From NCBI RefSeq assembly GCF_963169125.1, contig NC_084794.1:224561409-224625408 (forward strand): 64,000 nucleotides of DNA, in the 5' to 3' direction. Shown here one piece after another: positions 1 to 11,800 of the stretch. The notes beneath the pieces are model-generated. The model made no database searches, was not told the origin of the DNA, and saw nothing but the letters and a program-made list of their open reading frames with translations. The stretch comes from Humulus lupulus (Eukaryota > Streptophyta > Magnoliopsida > Rosales > Cannabaceae). The translations under genes and the position numbers were made by a program. The number at the start of each line of letters is the position of its first letter. Position 1 is the first letter of the stretch.

Positions 1-1838
1 TAATGATTTGCATGGAAGTCGGTGCATCCGAAAGAGCACCGAGACAGTGTTAATCAAACTAATGCGTGACTCGGTGCATCCAAGCGAGTCCAGCGCGAGA
101 CTCCTAACCCGAACCCATGTCTCGGTGAATCGAGACGAGTCCATATCTTCTATAATCACCCTAAAGAGTGCCTCGGTCGCCTTTAATGATTTTCATGGAA
201 GTCGGTGCACCCGAAAGAGCGCCGAAAGGGTGTTAATCACACTAATGCATGACACTGTGCATCTGAACGAGTGCAGCACCGGACTTCTGACCCGAACCCG
301 TGTCTTGGTGAATCAAAACGAATCCAGATATTGTGTAATCACCCTAACGAGTGCCTTGGTCACCCTTAATGATTTTAATTGAAATCAGTGCACCCGAAAG
401 AGCGCCGAAAGGGTGTTAATCATACTAATGCATGACTCGGTGCATCCGAATGAGTCTAGCTCGATACTCCTAACCAGAATGCGTGTCTCGGTGAATCAAA
501 ACGAGTCCATATCTTGTGTAATCACCCTAACGAGTGCCTCGGTCACCCGTAATGATTTTCATGGAAGTCGGTGCTTCCGAAAGATCATCGAGACAGTGTT
601 AATCACACTAACGTGTGACTCGATGCATCCGAGCGAGTCCAGCGCAGGACTCCTGACCTGAAATCGTGTCTCGGTGAATCAAGACGAGTCCATATCTTGT
701 TTAATCACCCTAATGAGTTCCTCGGTTTCCTGTAATCATTTGCATGGAAGTCGGTGCACTCGAAAGAGTGTCGAAAGGTTGTTAATCACACTAATGCGTG
801 ACTCTGTGCATCCGAACGAGTCCAGCGTTGGACTCTTGACCCGAACCCGTGTCTGGGTGAATTGAAACAAATCCAGATATTGTGTAATCACCCTAACGAG
901 TCCCTCCATCACCCGTAATGATTTGCATGGAAGTTGGTGTACTCGAAAGAGTGTCGAGACAGTGTTAATCACACTAATGCGTGACTCGGTGCATCCGAAC
1001 GAGTCTAGATCGGTACTCCTGACCAGAATGCGTGTCTCGATGTATGAAAATGACTCCAGATCTTGTTTAATCACCCTAACGAGTTCCTCGGTCTCTCGTA
1101 ATGATTTACATGGTAGTCAGTGCACTCGAAAGATCTCTGAAAGGGTGTTAATCACACTAATGCGTGACTCAGTGCATCCAAACGTGTCCAGCGCCGGACT
1201 TCTGACCTGAATCCGTGTCTCGGTGAATCAAAACGAGTCCAGATCTTGTGCAATCACCCTAACAAGTGCCTCGGTCGCCTGTAATGATTTGCATGGAAGT
1301 CGATGCATCCGAAAGAGCGCCGAAAGGGTGTTAATCACACTAATGCATGACTTGGTGCATCCGAATGAGTCTAGCTTGGTACTCCTGACCTGAACCCATG
1401 TTTCGGTGAATCGAAATGAGTCCAGATCTTGTGTAATCACCCTAACAAGTGCCTCAGTCACCTGTAATGATTTGCATGGAAGTCGGTGCATCCGAAAGAG
1501 CGTCGAGACTGTGTTAACCACACTAATGTGTGACTCAGTGCATCTGAGCGAGTCCAGCGCCAGAATTCTGACCCGAACCCATGTCTCAGTGAATCGAAAT
1601 GAGTCCAAATCTTTTGTAATCACCATAACGAGTGCCTCGGTCACCCGTAATAATTTGCATGGATGTCGGTGCAACAAAGAGCGCCGAAAGGGTGTTAATC
1701 ACACTAATGCGTGACTCGGTGCATTCGAACGATTCCAGCGTCGGACTTCTGACCCGAACTCGTGTCTCGGTGAATCGAAACGAGTCCATATCTTGGGTAA
1801 TCACCCTAACGAGTGCCTCGGTTGCCTGTAATGATTTG
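1..1838. repeat. 183-bp tandem satellite, ten copies
   Basis: The landmark TAATGATTTGCATGGAAGTC recurs at 1, 184, 367, 550, 733, 916, 1099, 1282, 1465 and 1648, a spacing of exactly 183 bp. The last unit is 181 bp because of a 2-bp deletion near 1673. The array ends inside the next landmark at about 1838 and starts before the window. Copies differ by scattered substitutions. Each unit contains a diverged ~51-bp sub-repeat starting CTCGGTG or CTCGGTC (for example at 70, 121 and 172). The base composition is clearly richer in GC than the AT-rich DNA that follows. Because 183 is 61 codons, chance reading frames persist through neighbouring copies; I do not read these as genes. The unit length fits plant centromeric or subtelomeric satellites, but location cannot be told from sequence alone. 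Confidence 0.95.
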
Positions 1839-3284
1839 TCAAATTTAACCACTATGTGTTTCATAAATATATTGCATACAATATAAACTAAGTTTTATTT
1901 TTTTTTAAAATAACCAAAATTCCTATATGATTTTTAACATTGTATTTTAAATAACTAGAATTTTAAATTTTAAAATAACAAGCTTACAATCAAAATCTCA
2001 TTATTAAGAAAATAATTTAACCATGTATTTCCAAAAATTATAAAAAGCTAAATAAATAGTTGTTAATCATCTTTCAAGTCAAATAAATTAATATAAATAT
2101 TGAAGGTCATGAGTTCTAGCAACAAAAAAAATATAAATATAAATGTGAATCCTAGAGCAACAGTTCTGTAACTTTTATTAAATCTTTGTGCTAAATTTTG
2201 TAAATAATGTGCAGTTGTCTATTACATTGTATGCATACTAACAATTTCAACATACTACTTTTTTAAAGAAAGACATTTATATCCCTATTCAATTAATTTT
2301 TTAATATAAAAAAATCCAACCGGTAACCAAAACTGGTTATCATGAGTTAAAATTGTATTTTAAAATAAAAAAAAAATGAATCTTCACCCTATAAATCAAT
2401 TGTCAAAATAGTACACAATGTACTTGTGGACAACACCTACACAACACTTTTATATTAAAAAAATTGATATATAATATTTATATAATAAAGTGGAGGAGTG
2501 GGAGCCATTCCGCTTATATGCCAAGTGGTTTGGAATCGTTGGCCTATGTAAATATGTATATATGTTTGTTTATCTATTATCTCGGTTAGACAACTCTAAG
2601 GAATGTGTGTGTATATATGTTTATTTAATGTTAATTAAATATGTGAATGTGTGTGTATATATGTTTATTTAATGTTAATTTTTTTTAGAAAATTGATTAA
2701 TTAATTGTGAATTATTAATATATATGAACGTGTGTGATATTTGGTATTATAGTTATATTTTTGTGTTCAAAAAACAAATGAATCTGTATAGTTTTAGAAA
2801 AATGAGATTAATAATGAAAAAGAAAAAAAGAAATATGTTTTTAGTATTTATTAAAAAATAAAAATTAAAAGATTTGAGTATGTATATTTTTTAATTTTAA
2901 TGCTATGTATATTAAAAAAATAGATTATATTATTATATTATATTGTATATTTGCATTATACTTAATTTTTTTTATATTAAAGATTATTTGTTTATATTAA
3001 AGAGACGGAAATTCCTCATTAATGGAATTAACTGCTCTTACTGTATATATCAACAATATCTTTATGATTGTGATTTGGATATAGATTTTCATGACCAAAT
3101 TAACTTTAGCCCACTTGCTCCCTGATACAGGAACAAAATTAATTACATTATTTTTCATTAATGATAGGATGTTGGCAGATAGATAATAAAGTTATATTTT
3201 ATATGTAGTTATATTAAAATTTTATAAGTTAGTTTTTCAAATAATGTTATATTGGAATTCGAGATACGTGTTTTTTATTGTGCA
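1839..3284. other. AT-rich spacer with a short direct duplication
   Basis: No gene is visible here. The stretch is strongly AT-rich with many A and T runs. A segment of about 35 bp beginning AATGTGTGTGTATATATG occurs twice near 2602 and 2646, with about 44 bp between starts. The right end (about 3271-3284) looks like a splice acceptor tract ending TGTGCAG before the CACTA exon, so part of this stretch may be CACTA intron. Confidence 0.5.
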
Positions 3285-3760
3285 GACTGAGATGACCGAG
3301 CGTTGAGCATCGCAGAGTACGACCTCTGTATCATCTGCTGCTTCTTGTGTCGGCGATAATGTTGACGGTCAGTTCCCACCTGGTATGGATATTGTCACGG
3401 ATGTCCTTGGGCCCCGCTCGCGTTATAAGAAAGGGTTTGGAGGGTTGCCTAGGTTGAAGGCAATTGGCGCAAAGAGGGCAGCATCTTCTCCAACTTCTCA
3501 AATGTCCGGGTAATTACAACCTGAAGTGGACACCATTTTGCAGCAAACTCAGGACATTATGCTGGAAAATCAAAACCTAAAGAAGTATACGACTAAACTT
3601 GAGAGTCGTCAACGGCGTCAAGATGTTTGCTCAGTGCTTTGTTGAAGCAGGTTTGTGTATTGGCTCCTGGTTTTACTGCCGACTTACCGGAACAGGATCT
3701 AGACGAGGACGATGATGCTCACGGGGGCGGGGATGATGAGGAGGGCAGTACACATTTGTA
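3285..3760 (+). pseudogene. TNP1-like (Ptta/En/Spm, Transposase_24) C-terminal exon, decayed
   Basis: The reading frame after an AG acceptor at 3283-3284 encodes a segment with the characteristic GPRSRYKKGFG motif (near 3410-3440) of the second ORF of plant CACTA transposons (family known as plant transposase Ptta/En/Spm). A glutamine/asparagine-rich, probably coiled-coil stretch follows, then an acidic Asp/Glu tail ending at a stop at about 3760. In-frame stops near 3304 and 3512 and a frame change near 3645 make it non-functional. It lies on the same strand as the CACTA 3' terminus 580 bp downstream, which is the expected place for this C-terminal exon. The N-terminal exons are not in the window. 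Confidence 0.72.
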
Positions 3761-4019
3761 GAACTTATTTATTTATTTATTTAAAGTTTAATTGATTAGA
3801 GATTTAATATACTAAACTACTTTTATATTTGCATATTTGGTGGAGACAATAAACATTAATAGTTATAAATTTTTTTAATTTATTTATAAAATTTTATATT
3901 TTATTTTCTTTCTAATTAAATAATATTACTAAAAAATTAAATAATTATTAATATATTAAAAATGAAATTTATTAAGTAAAATTAATATATTTAAAATAAA
4001 ATTAGTAATGTTATAAAAA

Positions 4020-4342
4020 AAATTTATTTAAAAAATACTTTTACTGACGCAAAATTACGTTGGTAAAAGCCTCAACTTTTACCAGCGCAAAAATGCGCTA
4101 CTACAGATATCCATCTTTTTCCGGCGCAATATAGTGCCACTAAAAAGAAACATCTTTGCGAGTGCAATTTTGCATCGCTAAAAGTGTTTTCCACAATAAC
4201 GCAACAATTTTTTCCCCAGCGGATCCTTATTTTTCCCGACGCATTACGTTTTGCGTCGGCAAAAGTGTCATTATCGATGGACGTACGTCGGCACTTTTTG
4301 CTAGCGCAAATTTGCGTCGGCAAAAATCAAATTTTTGTAGTG
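4020..4342 (+). mobile_element. 3' subterminal repeats and terminus of a CACTA transposon (CACTA-0)
   Basis: The segment is dense in short motifs of both orientations built on GACGCAAAATTACGTTGG, TTTGCGTCGGCAAAA and CGCTAAAA. This is the usual subterminal repeat structure to which CACTA TNPA-type proteins bind. It ends with TTTTTGTAGTG at 4332-4342, the inverted form of the canonical CACTACAAAAA terminus. The remnant coding exon at 3285-3760 belongs to this element. I found no matching 5' CACTA terminus upstream, so the element is truncated on its left side and no target duplication can be confirmed. Confidence 0.75.
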
Positions 4343-4404
4343 TTTACAGTTTTTTATACTGAAAATACCCTCCAATAAATATAAAGCATATATGTATTTA
4401 CAAA

Positions 4405-4755
4405 ATATATAGGGGCATCATTTTTGTTGTCACTGCTACTAGTAGGCACATTTTTTGGCACCTAAAGAAATTATAATCCAACTTCTTTTATATGTAGGAA
4501 TATATGATAATTATATACATGATTTTACTAATTGTTGGACAATTCTAAACAATTTATTGTTAAAATCAAAATTTAAATAATTTATTTTACACCATAATTT
4601 TAATACCATAAATTATTCAAAAATTTACAAAAATTAGTAGTATGTTTACTATAACTGCATTGTAAACAGTCACAAAAAAAATTTGGGTTTTAATTTTACT
4701 AGGTGCCAAAAGAAAAATACTGGTCAGTGTGGACAAAAATGGGCTACCTAAAAAT
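4405..4755. mobile_element. Small non-autonomous DNA element (MITE-like) with imperfect terminal inverted repeats
   Basis: The left end (about 4410-4465) has a GGGCATCATTTTTG-like start and an inner TTTTTGGCACCTA. The right end (about 4697-4752) reads, on the opposite strand, GTAGCCCATTTTTGTC with an inner TTTTGGCACCTA. The two arms align over about 50 bp with some mismatches. The interior of about 240 bp is AT-rich and has no ORF. A TA dinucleotide at both edges could be the target duplication, but the exact ends are uncertain. I cannot assign the superfamily. Confidence 0.45.
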
Positions 4756-5123
4756 CTCATTGTATAGATGAGATCTTAAGATTTAACAAATCAAATTAGA
4801 AAGTAGTACAAATGCAGTAGCACGTGCTAGATTGCCCACCCACGCAGGGTCGTAGAAAAAGATTCATAGATTTTATCCATAGAACAAAATATTATAACTA
4901 AAAGTTTGTCGAAATTTTTCTATTACAGAAGTAGTATAATTTAGTATGATTGAATGTATTTTTGGTTACGATCGTTTACAAAAATGTACTATATCGATTA
5001 TAGTGAATAATAATATATCACTATTAATTTTTGTGGAAAAAAATTCACTATTAAATACTATTTTCAAAATATAAAATAATGAAGACCGATTTTTTATTTG
5101 TCATTTTTTTTTTGCGTGGCTAG
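4756..5123. other. AT-rich spacer, nothing recognised
   Basis: This is intergenic AT-rich sequence between the MITE-like element and the left end of the MULE. I see no ORF, no motif of known function and no clear repeat. Confidence 0.5.
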
Positions 5124-5239
5124 GGGATTTTTCCCTTTCAAATCCATTAATACCTAATATTACCAAAAAATCCCAACATTAATAATATTTTCAAATTAAT
5201 GCTAAACTTTCCTCCCATACCCAAAATACCCCTCCCATT
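5124..5239 (+). repeat. MULE left terminal inverted repeat
   Basis: The segment runs from GGGGATTTTTCCC to CCCCTCCCATT. It matches the reverse complement of 13409-13525 almost throughout, including a central block of about 55 identical bases containing TAATATTACCAAAAAATCCC. It precedes the mudrA leader exon and probably holds its promoter. Confidence 0.9.
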
Positions 5240-5432
5240 ATATCAAAAATTCACAAAACCTTCTCTTCCACTCTCCTCCCTCTCTCTCTCTAATTCTCAC
5301 GAAATCTCCATAAAACCTACAATTTTGTATAATTTTCTTGTCAAAATCATTGTTAGTTATCTCCATTGTTTCTGTGAATTCGTTAATATCAAAGGCAACA
5401 TCTATTTTGAGAGTTTTTGGAGGAGAAAAACC

Positions 5433-8400
5433 ATGGGTAATGAGATTTTACATTTTGTGTTGGGTATTATTTGTTTACATTTTTTTTGGCTATTTTGAAC
5501 AGATCTGAGCCTATATTGGTGTATTTTTCGGGATTTTTTTAGAGATTCCGCGATCTGTGTTTTTCTGGGTTTTCTGCAATTTTTTTGCTCGATAGAAGCT
5601 CGATAACGGTTCGATAACGGTTCGATGGTATGTAGAAGAAGGTCTTTGTAAGAGCTCGATGTTAGCTCGATAATAGCTCGATAATAGCTCGATAGGTTCG
5701 GTTTAGTGCTCGATGGAAACTCGATAAGGGTTCGATAAGGGGTCGAATGGATCTATAATATGTGAGCTCGATAGTAGCTCGATATGAGCTCGATAGGGTT
5801 CGATTGAGGGTTTGGTTGTGTTTTATGGTCGGTTTTGAGAAATGATAGCTCGATGCTAACTCGATAATAGCTCGATATGGGTTCGATGGAGGGTTGGTTA
5901 GGTATATGTTCTGTTTTGAAAAATGGTAGCTCGATGATAACTCGATAATAGCTCGATAGGGGTTCGATGGAGGGTTTGGTTAGGTTTGTGTTCTGTTTTG
6001 AGAAATGGTAGCTCGATTCCAACTCGATAATAGCTCGATAAAGCTCGATAATGTTATTTTTTATTGCATTTCTGGAAAAATGACAGTTTTCCTGACAATG
6101 TTAATGTTTTTTTTTCCAACACAGGCTCTATTGTCTACGTTTTTGTATCCTACAATGGTGTTTGGGAATTACAAGGGAATAAGTGGATTTTCAAGGACCC
6201 TCAATGCACGGTGATACCGATGGAGGATACTGTAACGTACTTGCAACTTCTTGACATATTGCACAAGGAACTTAAAGTTGATAAACAGATGTATGAGTTG
6301 AAATTGGAGGTTCCTTACACTTGTGGCGACCAACCGTTTACACCCGTTCATGTTGAAAGTGATCTTGGTGTCCGTGCATTCATAGGAGTAACATCTAAAG
6401 AAAGGTTGGCCTTGTGTGTCACTCCTGTTAAAAAGATTGTCATTGCAGACCCATATTCCACTCCCGGACCTGAGGGAGCAGCCAGTACTTTAGGATTTCC
6501 TATTGGTGACCTGAGGGACAACCAGTATGAGTACAACCCCTATGTGAATGACGATCCGGTAGCCGAACACAATGAGGAATTAGGAGACAATTCGGTGGAT
6601 GATGATCTATTAGCTGAACATTTGCAAGTAGAAGAAGCACAAGAACAACCAATACGTCATATTGCACGGACGAACCCACCAAGTCAAGGACGCCGAACAC
6701 CTGGCACCAGCTCTAGTCGTCATGGTGGAACAGAATATAACTATACAGGGAACATTTCAATATGTTCAACAGAAGATCACAGAAAATGGAGTGCTCCCAT
6801 GTTTACAAAAGAAGATATCATAGCTTGTAGTCGTTCTGAATCACCCTCATCCGGTATAGCGTTGGGGGAATTACATCTTGGGAAGACATTTGAGAACAAG
6901 ATGGAATTGAAAACCAAAGCGGCTCTCTTTGCAATGAAGAATAATTTTGAGTTTATGGTTAAGAAGTCTGGTACTGATGTGTTGCATATCACCTGCAAGG
7001 ATCCTGATTGTGGTTGGAGAATAAGAGGGAAAAAAGTAGCGCGATCAGAGATGTTTGAGATCACTGTTTATAATAGTGTACATACTTGCTCACTAGAATT
7101 GCGACAAAAAGACCACCGTCAAGCAGCACCTTCTGTCATTGGGCACCTTATCAAGAACAAATATGCTACTGATGGCACTAGCTATCCACCAAACAGCATA
7201 AAGGAGGATATGAAGAATAATTTTGGGATCGATATGAGTTATATTAAGGCTTGGAGATGCAGAGAGAAGGCACTCGGTTATGTTAGGGGGACACCTGAAG
7301 AATCGTACTCCAAGTTACCTTCTTACCTGTACATGCTGCAGCAAAAGAATCCAGGTACAATTACTGATTTTGTCACAGATGACGGTCGCTTTCTTTACTG
7401 TTTCTTCTCACTCGGAGTTTGTAGAAGGGGATTTACATCATGTCGTCCTGTTATATGTGTGGACGGCACTTTCTTAAAGTCAAGGTACGGTGGCCACATG
7501 TTGTGTGCTGTCGCATTGGATGCGAATAACCACATTTATCCAATTGCATTCGCGATTGTTGACAGTGAGAATCATGCTTCTTGGAAGTATTTCATGATGA
7601 AATTGAAGGAAGCCATTGGAGTTGTTGATAATCTGTCTTTTGTTTCAGACAGGCATGCTAGCATTATTCATGCTCTTGAGTTGGTCTTCCCCGATGCCTA
7701 CCACGGCGCATGCTACCATCACATAAGTATGAATGTAATCGCTAAGTTCAAGACCGATCACTGTCACAAGGAGATGTATAATGCGGCATATGCATTTCGG
7801 AAGTCAAAATTTCACAGGTTCTTCAATAATATAAAGCAAATGGATCCTGCCATAGCTCAATATCTCGAGGGTATTGGCTTCGATAAGTGGACTCGTGTAT
7901 ACTTTCCTGGGAATCGATACAATGTAATGACAAGCAACTACGCTGAAAGTTTCAACAACAAAACCAGAGACGCAAGAACCTTCCCAGTCACTACTTTTGT
8001 GGAATTCATTCGTTTCACAATTCAGTCATGGTTTGCCGCGCGTCGTGAGGAGGTAGAGAAGTGCACATCGAAATTAGCAACAACATATGAGAAAGATGTC
8101 TCAGGCATTGCGGATGATGCAAGGTACTTGAAAGTCCATCCTCTTGGACAGTTTGAATTTCATGTGGTAGACCCAGAAGGTGATGGTGAGGTGAATTTGA
8201 TGACCAAATCATGCTCTTGTGGTCAGTTTCAAATAATGGGTTACCCTTGTGTTCATGGTGTGGCTGCGGCCATGTTGCGCAATGTCAACATTTACTCACT
8301 GTGTTCACCATATTACACTACTGAGATGTGGAGGGAGTCTTACAAAGAAACAATTTACCCAACTGGCAATGAGGATGATTGGGAAGTTCCCGAGAACATA

Positions 8401-8583
8401 GAGAAAATGCAAGTTGGGGTTCCCGTTGAAAAACAACCAGTTGGTCGACCGAAGAAGAATAAGGTGGGAAGAAGGAAGACAAACCGCACTCCATCGAATG
8501 GAGAAATCATTCCCAGTCATCGCAAGTGTAGCATGTGTGGTGGTCTTGGCCACAACAGGGCTACATGCAAAGCTAGGCTTTAA
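5433..8583 (+). CDS. mudrA: MULE transposase (mudrA type), two exons, frame intact
   Basis: This is the DDE transposase that would excise and insert the element. I place the start at ATG 5433. Exon 1 contributes only four coding bases (5433-5436); the intron is 5437-6124 (GTAATG...AACACAG); exon 2 is 6125-8583. This gives 820 aa starting MGSIVYVFVSYNG, the usual mudrA N-terminus. Reading without the splice gives an 839-aa ORF from 6064 with an unnatural N-terminus. Visible domains, in spliced numbering: MuDR DNA-binding domain about 255-325; MULE catalytic domain with VDGTFLK (Asp448), SDRHAS (Asp510), the CYHH motif and a candidate Glu609 in NYAESFN; SWIM zinc finger C698-x-C700...C710-x-H712; a C-terminal CCHC knuckle at C803, C806, H811 and C816; and a basic RRKTNR segment before it. 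I see no stop or frameshift. The exact intron is inferred. Confidence 0.92.
5588..6055 (+). repeat. CTCGAT array in the mudrA intron (left subterminal array)
   Basis: The array repeats AGCTCGATA, GGTTCGATA and AACTCGATA variants at irregular 8-25 bp spacing. Two to three longer modules of about 110 bp containing GAGGGTTTGGTTAGGT and TGTTCTGTTTTGAGAAATGG are interleaved. It lies wholly inside the 688-bp intron, about 465 bp from the left end of the element. Its orientation is the inverse of the arrays near the right end. Confidence 0.9.
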
Positions 8584-8725
8584 ACTTTTTTTTCCCATTT
8601 GAACTTGTTGTATTAATAAACTCTTTTTATTTGATTTTTCTGAAAAGTTATGTTTATGGCAAAGCTAGGCTTTAAACTCTTTTTTCCCATTTGAACTTGT
8701 TGTATTAATAAACTCTTTTTATGAA
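8569..8725 (+). repeat. Tandem duplication of the mudrA stop codon and 3' UTR
   Basis: A segment of about 63 bp from GCAAAGCTAGGCTTTAAAC through AATAAACTC occurs at 8569-8631 and again at 8659-8722. The first copy holds the last codons and stop of the transposase; the second is downstream. Both contain AATAAA, so two polyadenylation signals are available. The two copies are nearly identical. Confidence 0.85.
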
Positions 8726-8854
8726 GGTAACAAATTTTGATAATTCAATAACAGTTCGATATAGCTTGATATTAGCTCGATAACAGCCCATGAAAATTAT
8801 AAAAAAATGTGAACAACAAACTGTACATGTAAAGACCCTGTATATATACAATCA

Positions 8855-11800
8855 TCAAGGTAACAAATTTTGATACCACAAGTCTGTGGTCCACTTGTTC
8901 CTGAACACCTCCATATTTTCATCGCAGATAGCTTCCAATGGAAGACCGACCATTAGATGCTCAATATACTTGATAGCATACACACCACAATCCCCACTTT
9001 AAAAAAAAAAAATATATTAAGTGCACATTACTATAAATTTAGTTAGAAACAAAATTAGTATGAAGATGATGTTTGTTACCTTCTCTTTGACTGAGGGAGC
9101 TCGTGTTTCTGTTTGCGACGCAATGTGAACTGATGCGGCCTATTTCCTGCTGATGGAATCTTCAACATCAAGCTATCAGTAAACAGTTTACTCTGCATTA
9201 ACAGAGAAGGTAGCATAAAGCACCATGGACTCATAATATCCTCAAGCTTTGCGTCACTAATCACCGAGTTGTCTGAATCGTAAACAGTCAGAGTCCAACT
9301 AGAAATGGAAGCCTCAATGGCAAACCAATGTTGTTGTCCATAGTTCTGGCACCAATATACATCCTCAACTCCTCCCCAAGATGCCAGAAACTGCTGCTCG
9401 ATGCCGGTCAACATGGACATAATGTCAGCATCCCAATAATACTTTGTTTTGTCGGCTGTTTTCTTGAACTGATCATATCGGGCAGGTATCACTTGTGAGA
9501 AATAACTGTTCATCACAACTGCATTCTGTCGATATATATTGGGAAAATACTTGCGACGCATACGAAGCATGTGTTCTGCCGCATCAATATGCTGCAAAAG
9601 AGAGTACGATAAAAAAATTAGCAAAAACCATCATAAAATGCTGATGTCGAGCTCCATCGAGCTCACATCGAACTCATATCGAGCTCATATCGAGCCAGTA
9701 TGAAACAGTAAAAAAACAAACTACTTTAACATCCCTATCGAGCTACCATCGAACTACTATCGAGCTCACATCGAGCCAGTCTGAAACAGTAAAAATAACC
9801 TACTTTAACATCCCTATCGAACTACCTATCGAGCCATCATGAAATAGTAAAGACAACCTATTTTAACATCCCTATCGAACTCCCTATCGAGCTCAATCGA
9901 GCTCATATCGAACTCACATCGAGCTTTTAACATCCCTATCGAACTACTATCGAACTAATATCGAGCTCACATCGAGCCACTCTAAAACAGTAAAAAAAAC
10001 AATCTATTTTAACATCCCTATCAAACTACCTATCGAGCTCCATCGAGCTCACATCGAGCCACTCTGAAACAGTAAAGAACAACCCCTATTTTAACATCCA
10101 TGTCGAACTACTATCGAACTCCTATCGAGCTCACATCGAGCCAGTATGAAACAGTAAAAATAACCTACTTTAACATCCCTATCGAACTACCTATCGAGCG
10201 CACATCGAGCCATCATGAAATAGTAAAGACAACCTATTTTAACATCCCTATCGAACTCCCTATCGAGCTCCATCGAGCTCACATCGAGCCACTTTGTTAA
10301 GGGAATTTTCACTATCGAACTCATATCGAACTCACATCGAGCTTTTAACATCCCTATCGAACTAATATCGAGCTCACATCGAGCCACTCTAAAACAGTAA
10401 AAAAACAATCTATTTTAACATCCCTATCGAACTACCTATCGAGCTCCATCGAGCTCACATCGAGCCACTCTGAAATAGTAAAGAACAACCCCTATTTTAA
10501 CATCCATGTCGAACTACTATCGAACTCCTATCGAGCTCACATCGAGTCAGTAAAAATAAAACATGTAAAATTGAAAATAGTCCATAATTAGGTATAAATT
10601 GCTTACCCCATCATTGAGCCACGACTGGGGTGTCTTCAACGTCAGAAACCATGCTGGACCGTGACTCCCAGTCTTTACATCCCGCGGGGTCTTGTTGGGC
10701 ATGTCTCCAAGAAGCCACTTGCACATTGTCCTATACTGTTTGGGATCTGGCTTCTTGAGAGGGTCCAGCACATGTGTAGCCTCTTGTGTAGCCTCGTCTG
10801 CTGGTGCAGCTGCAGCAGTGCGAGGTCTTTTCCTCGTGGGATCCGTATAGTCCTCAAACCAATCTGGCTTGCGTCTTTGGCGTCTAGCCCTCTGAAACTG
10901 AACCCCAGCAACATCCTCAGGGTTGACAATAATGACTCCCGGAGTCTCAGCATCTGGTGTCACAATGATGGTAGGGGGCGTCGTTGGATCATCAACATAG
11001 TCTAGCGGAAGATCCAATGACTCTGACTCTGAATCTTCATTGGACCCCCTCGGTTTCTCCTTAACAAATGTCAGGATCTGACTGAGTACGTCCAAGATCA
11101 CTGACTGGTTCTTCAAGAGGGTCTCCTGTCGACCCTCGACTCTGTCCAACCGCTCAATCAAGTCGGCCAGCTCAGGGGCTGAGGCTGAGGCTGGTGGTGG
11201 GGTTGGTGTTGGGGCTGACACTGAGGCTGGGGCTGATGTTGGGGCACAGGTTGATGCTGGGGCTGAGGCTGGGGCTGATGTTGGGGCACAGGTTGAGGCT
11301 GGGGCTAAGGCTGAGGCTGGGGGAATAGGAGGGGTGGGACCTGCAACCTCCTCCCCCGGGGCAGCATCAATAAATATCTTGGCTGCCTCGGCAGCCTGAG
11401 AAACTTTCTCTGCCATTTTCTCAAAAGTCGCATCCTCCTCCTCATCAGTCTCCGAGGGATCCTGGCCAAGCCCAGGATAAAGGGGAAGATCTCCCTCAGT
11501 CAAAGACAAGTAATAGTCTTTTTCTGCTGGCCGAGGCTTCAACATCGGAAGAACAATTAACTGCAAACAACATAAAACATTTGGTTAACTCAAATAATGA
11601 TAAAATATAAGCATATAGATAAAAAAAAACAACATAACTTACATTCTTCTTCAATAATATCGGTGCGATGACGGACTTGGTGAAATCCTTGTTCTTCCGA
11701 TGCGACCAGCTAAGCATCCTCGGGAACATGTTTCCCGAGCTCACAACAAGCTCCACCGCAAGCTGTTGGATAGCCTCATATGCCCAGTACTGTAAGGCGG

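Noticed and set aside
8..1886. Many overlapping ORFs of 60-149 codons on both strands in the satellite
   Set aside because: They result from a unit length divisible by three with few stops. They show no family similarity, occur in several frames on both strands, and differ between copies.
10661..11005. Plus-strand ORF of 114 codons opposite the Ulp1-like gene
   Set aside because: It is the shadow of the Ala/Pro-rich coding exon on the minus strand and has no family features.
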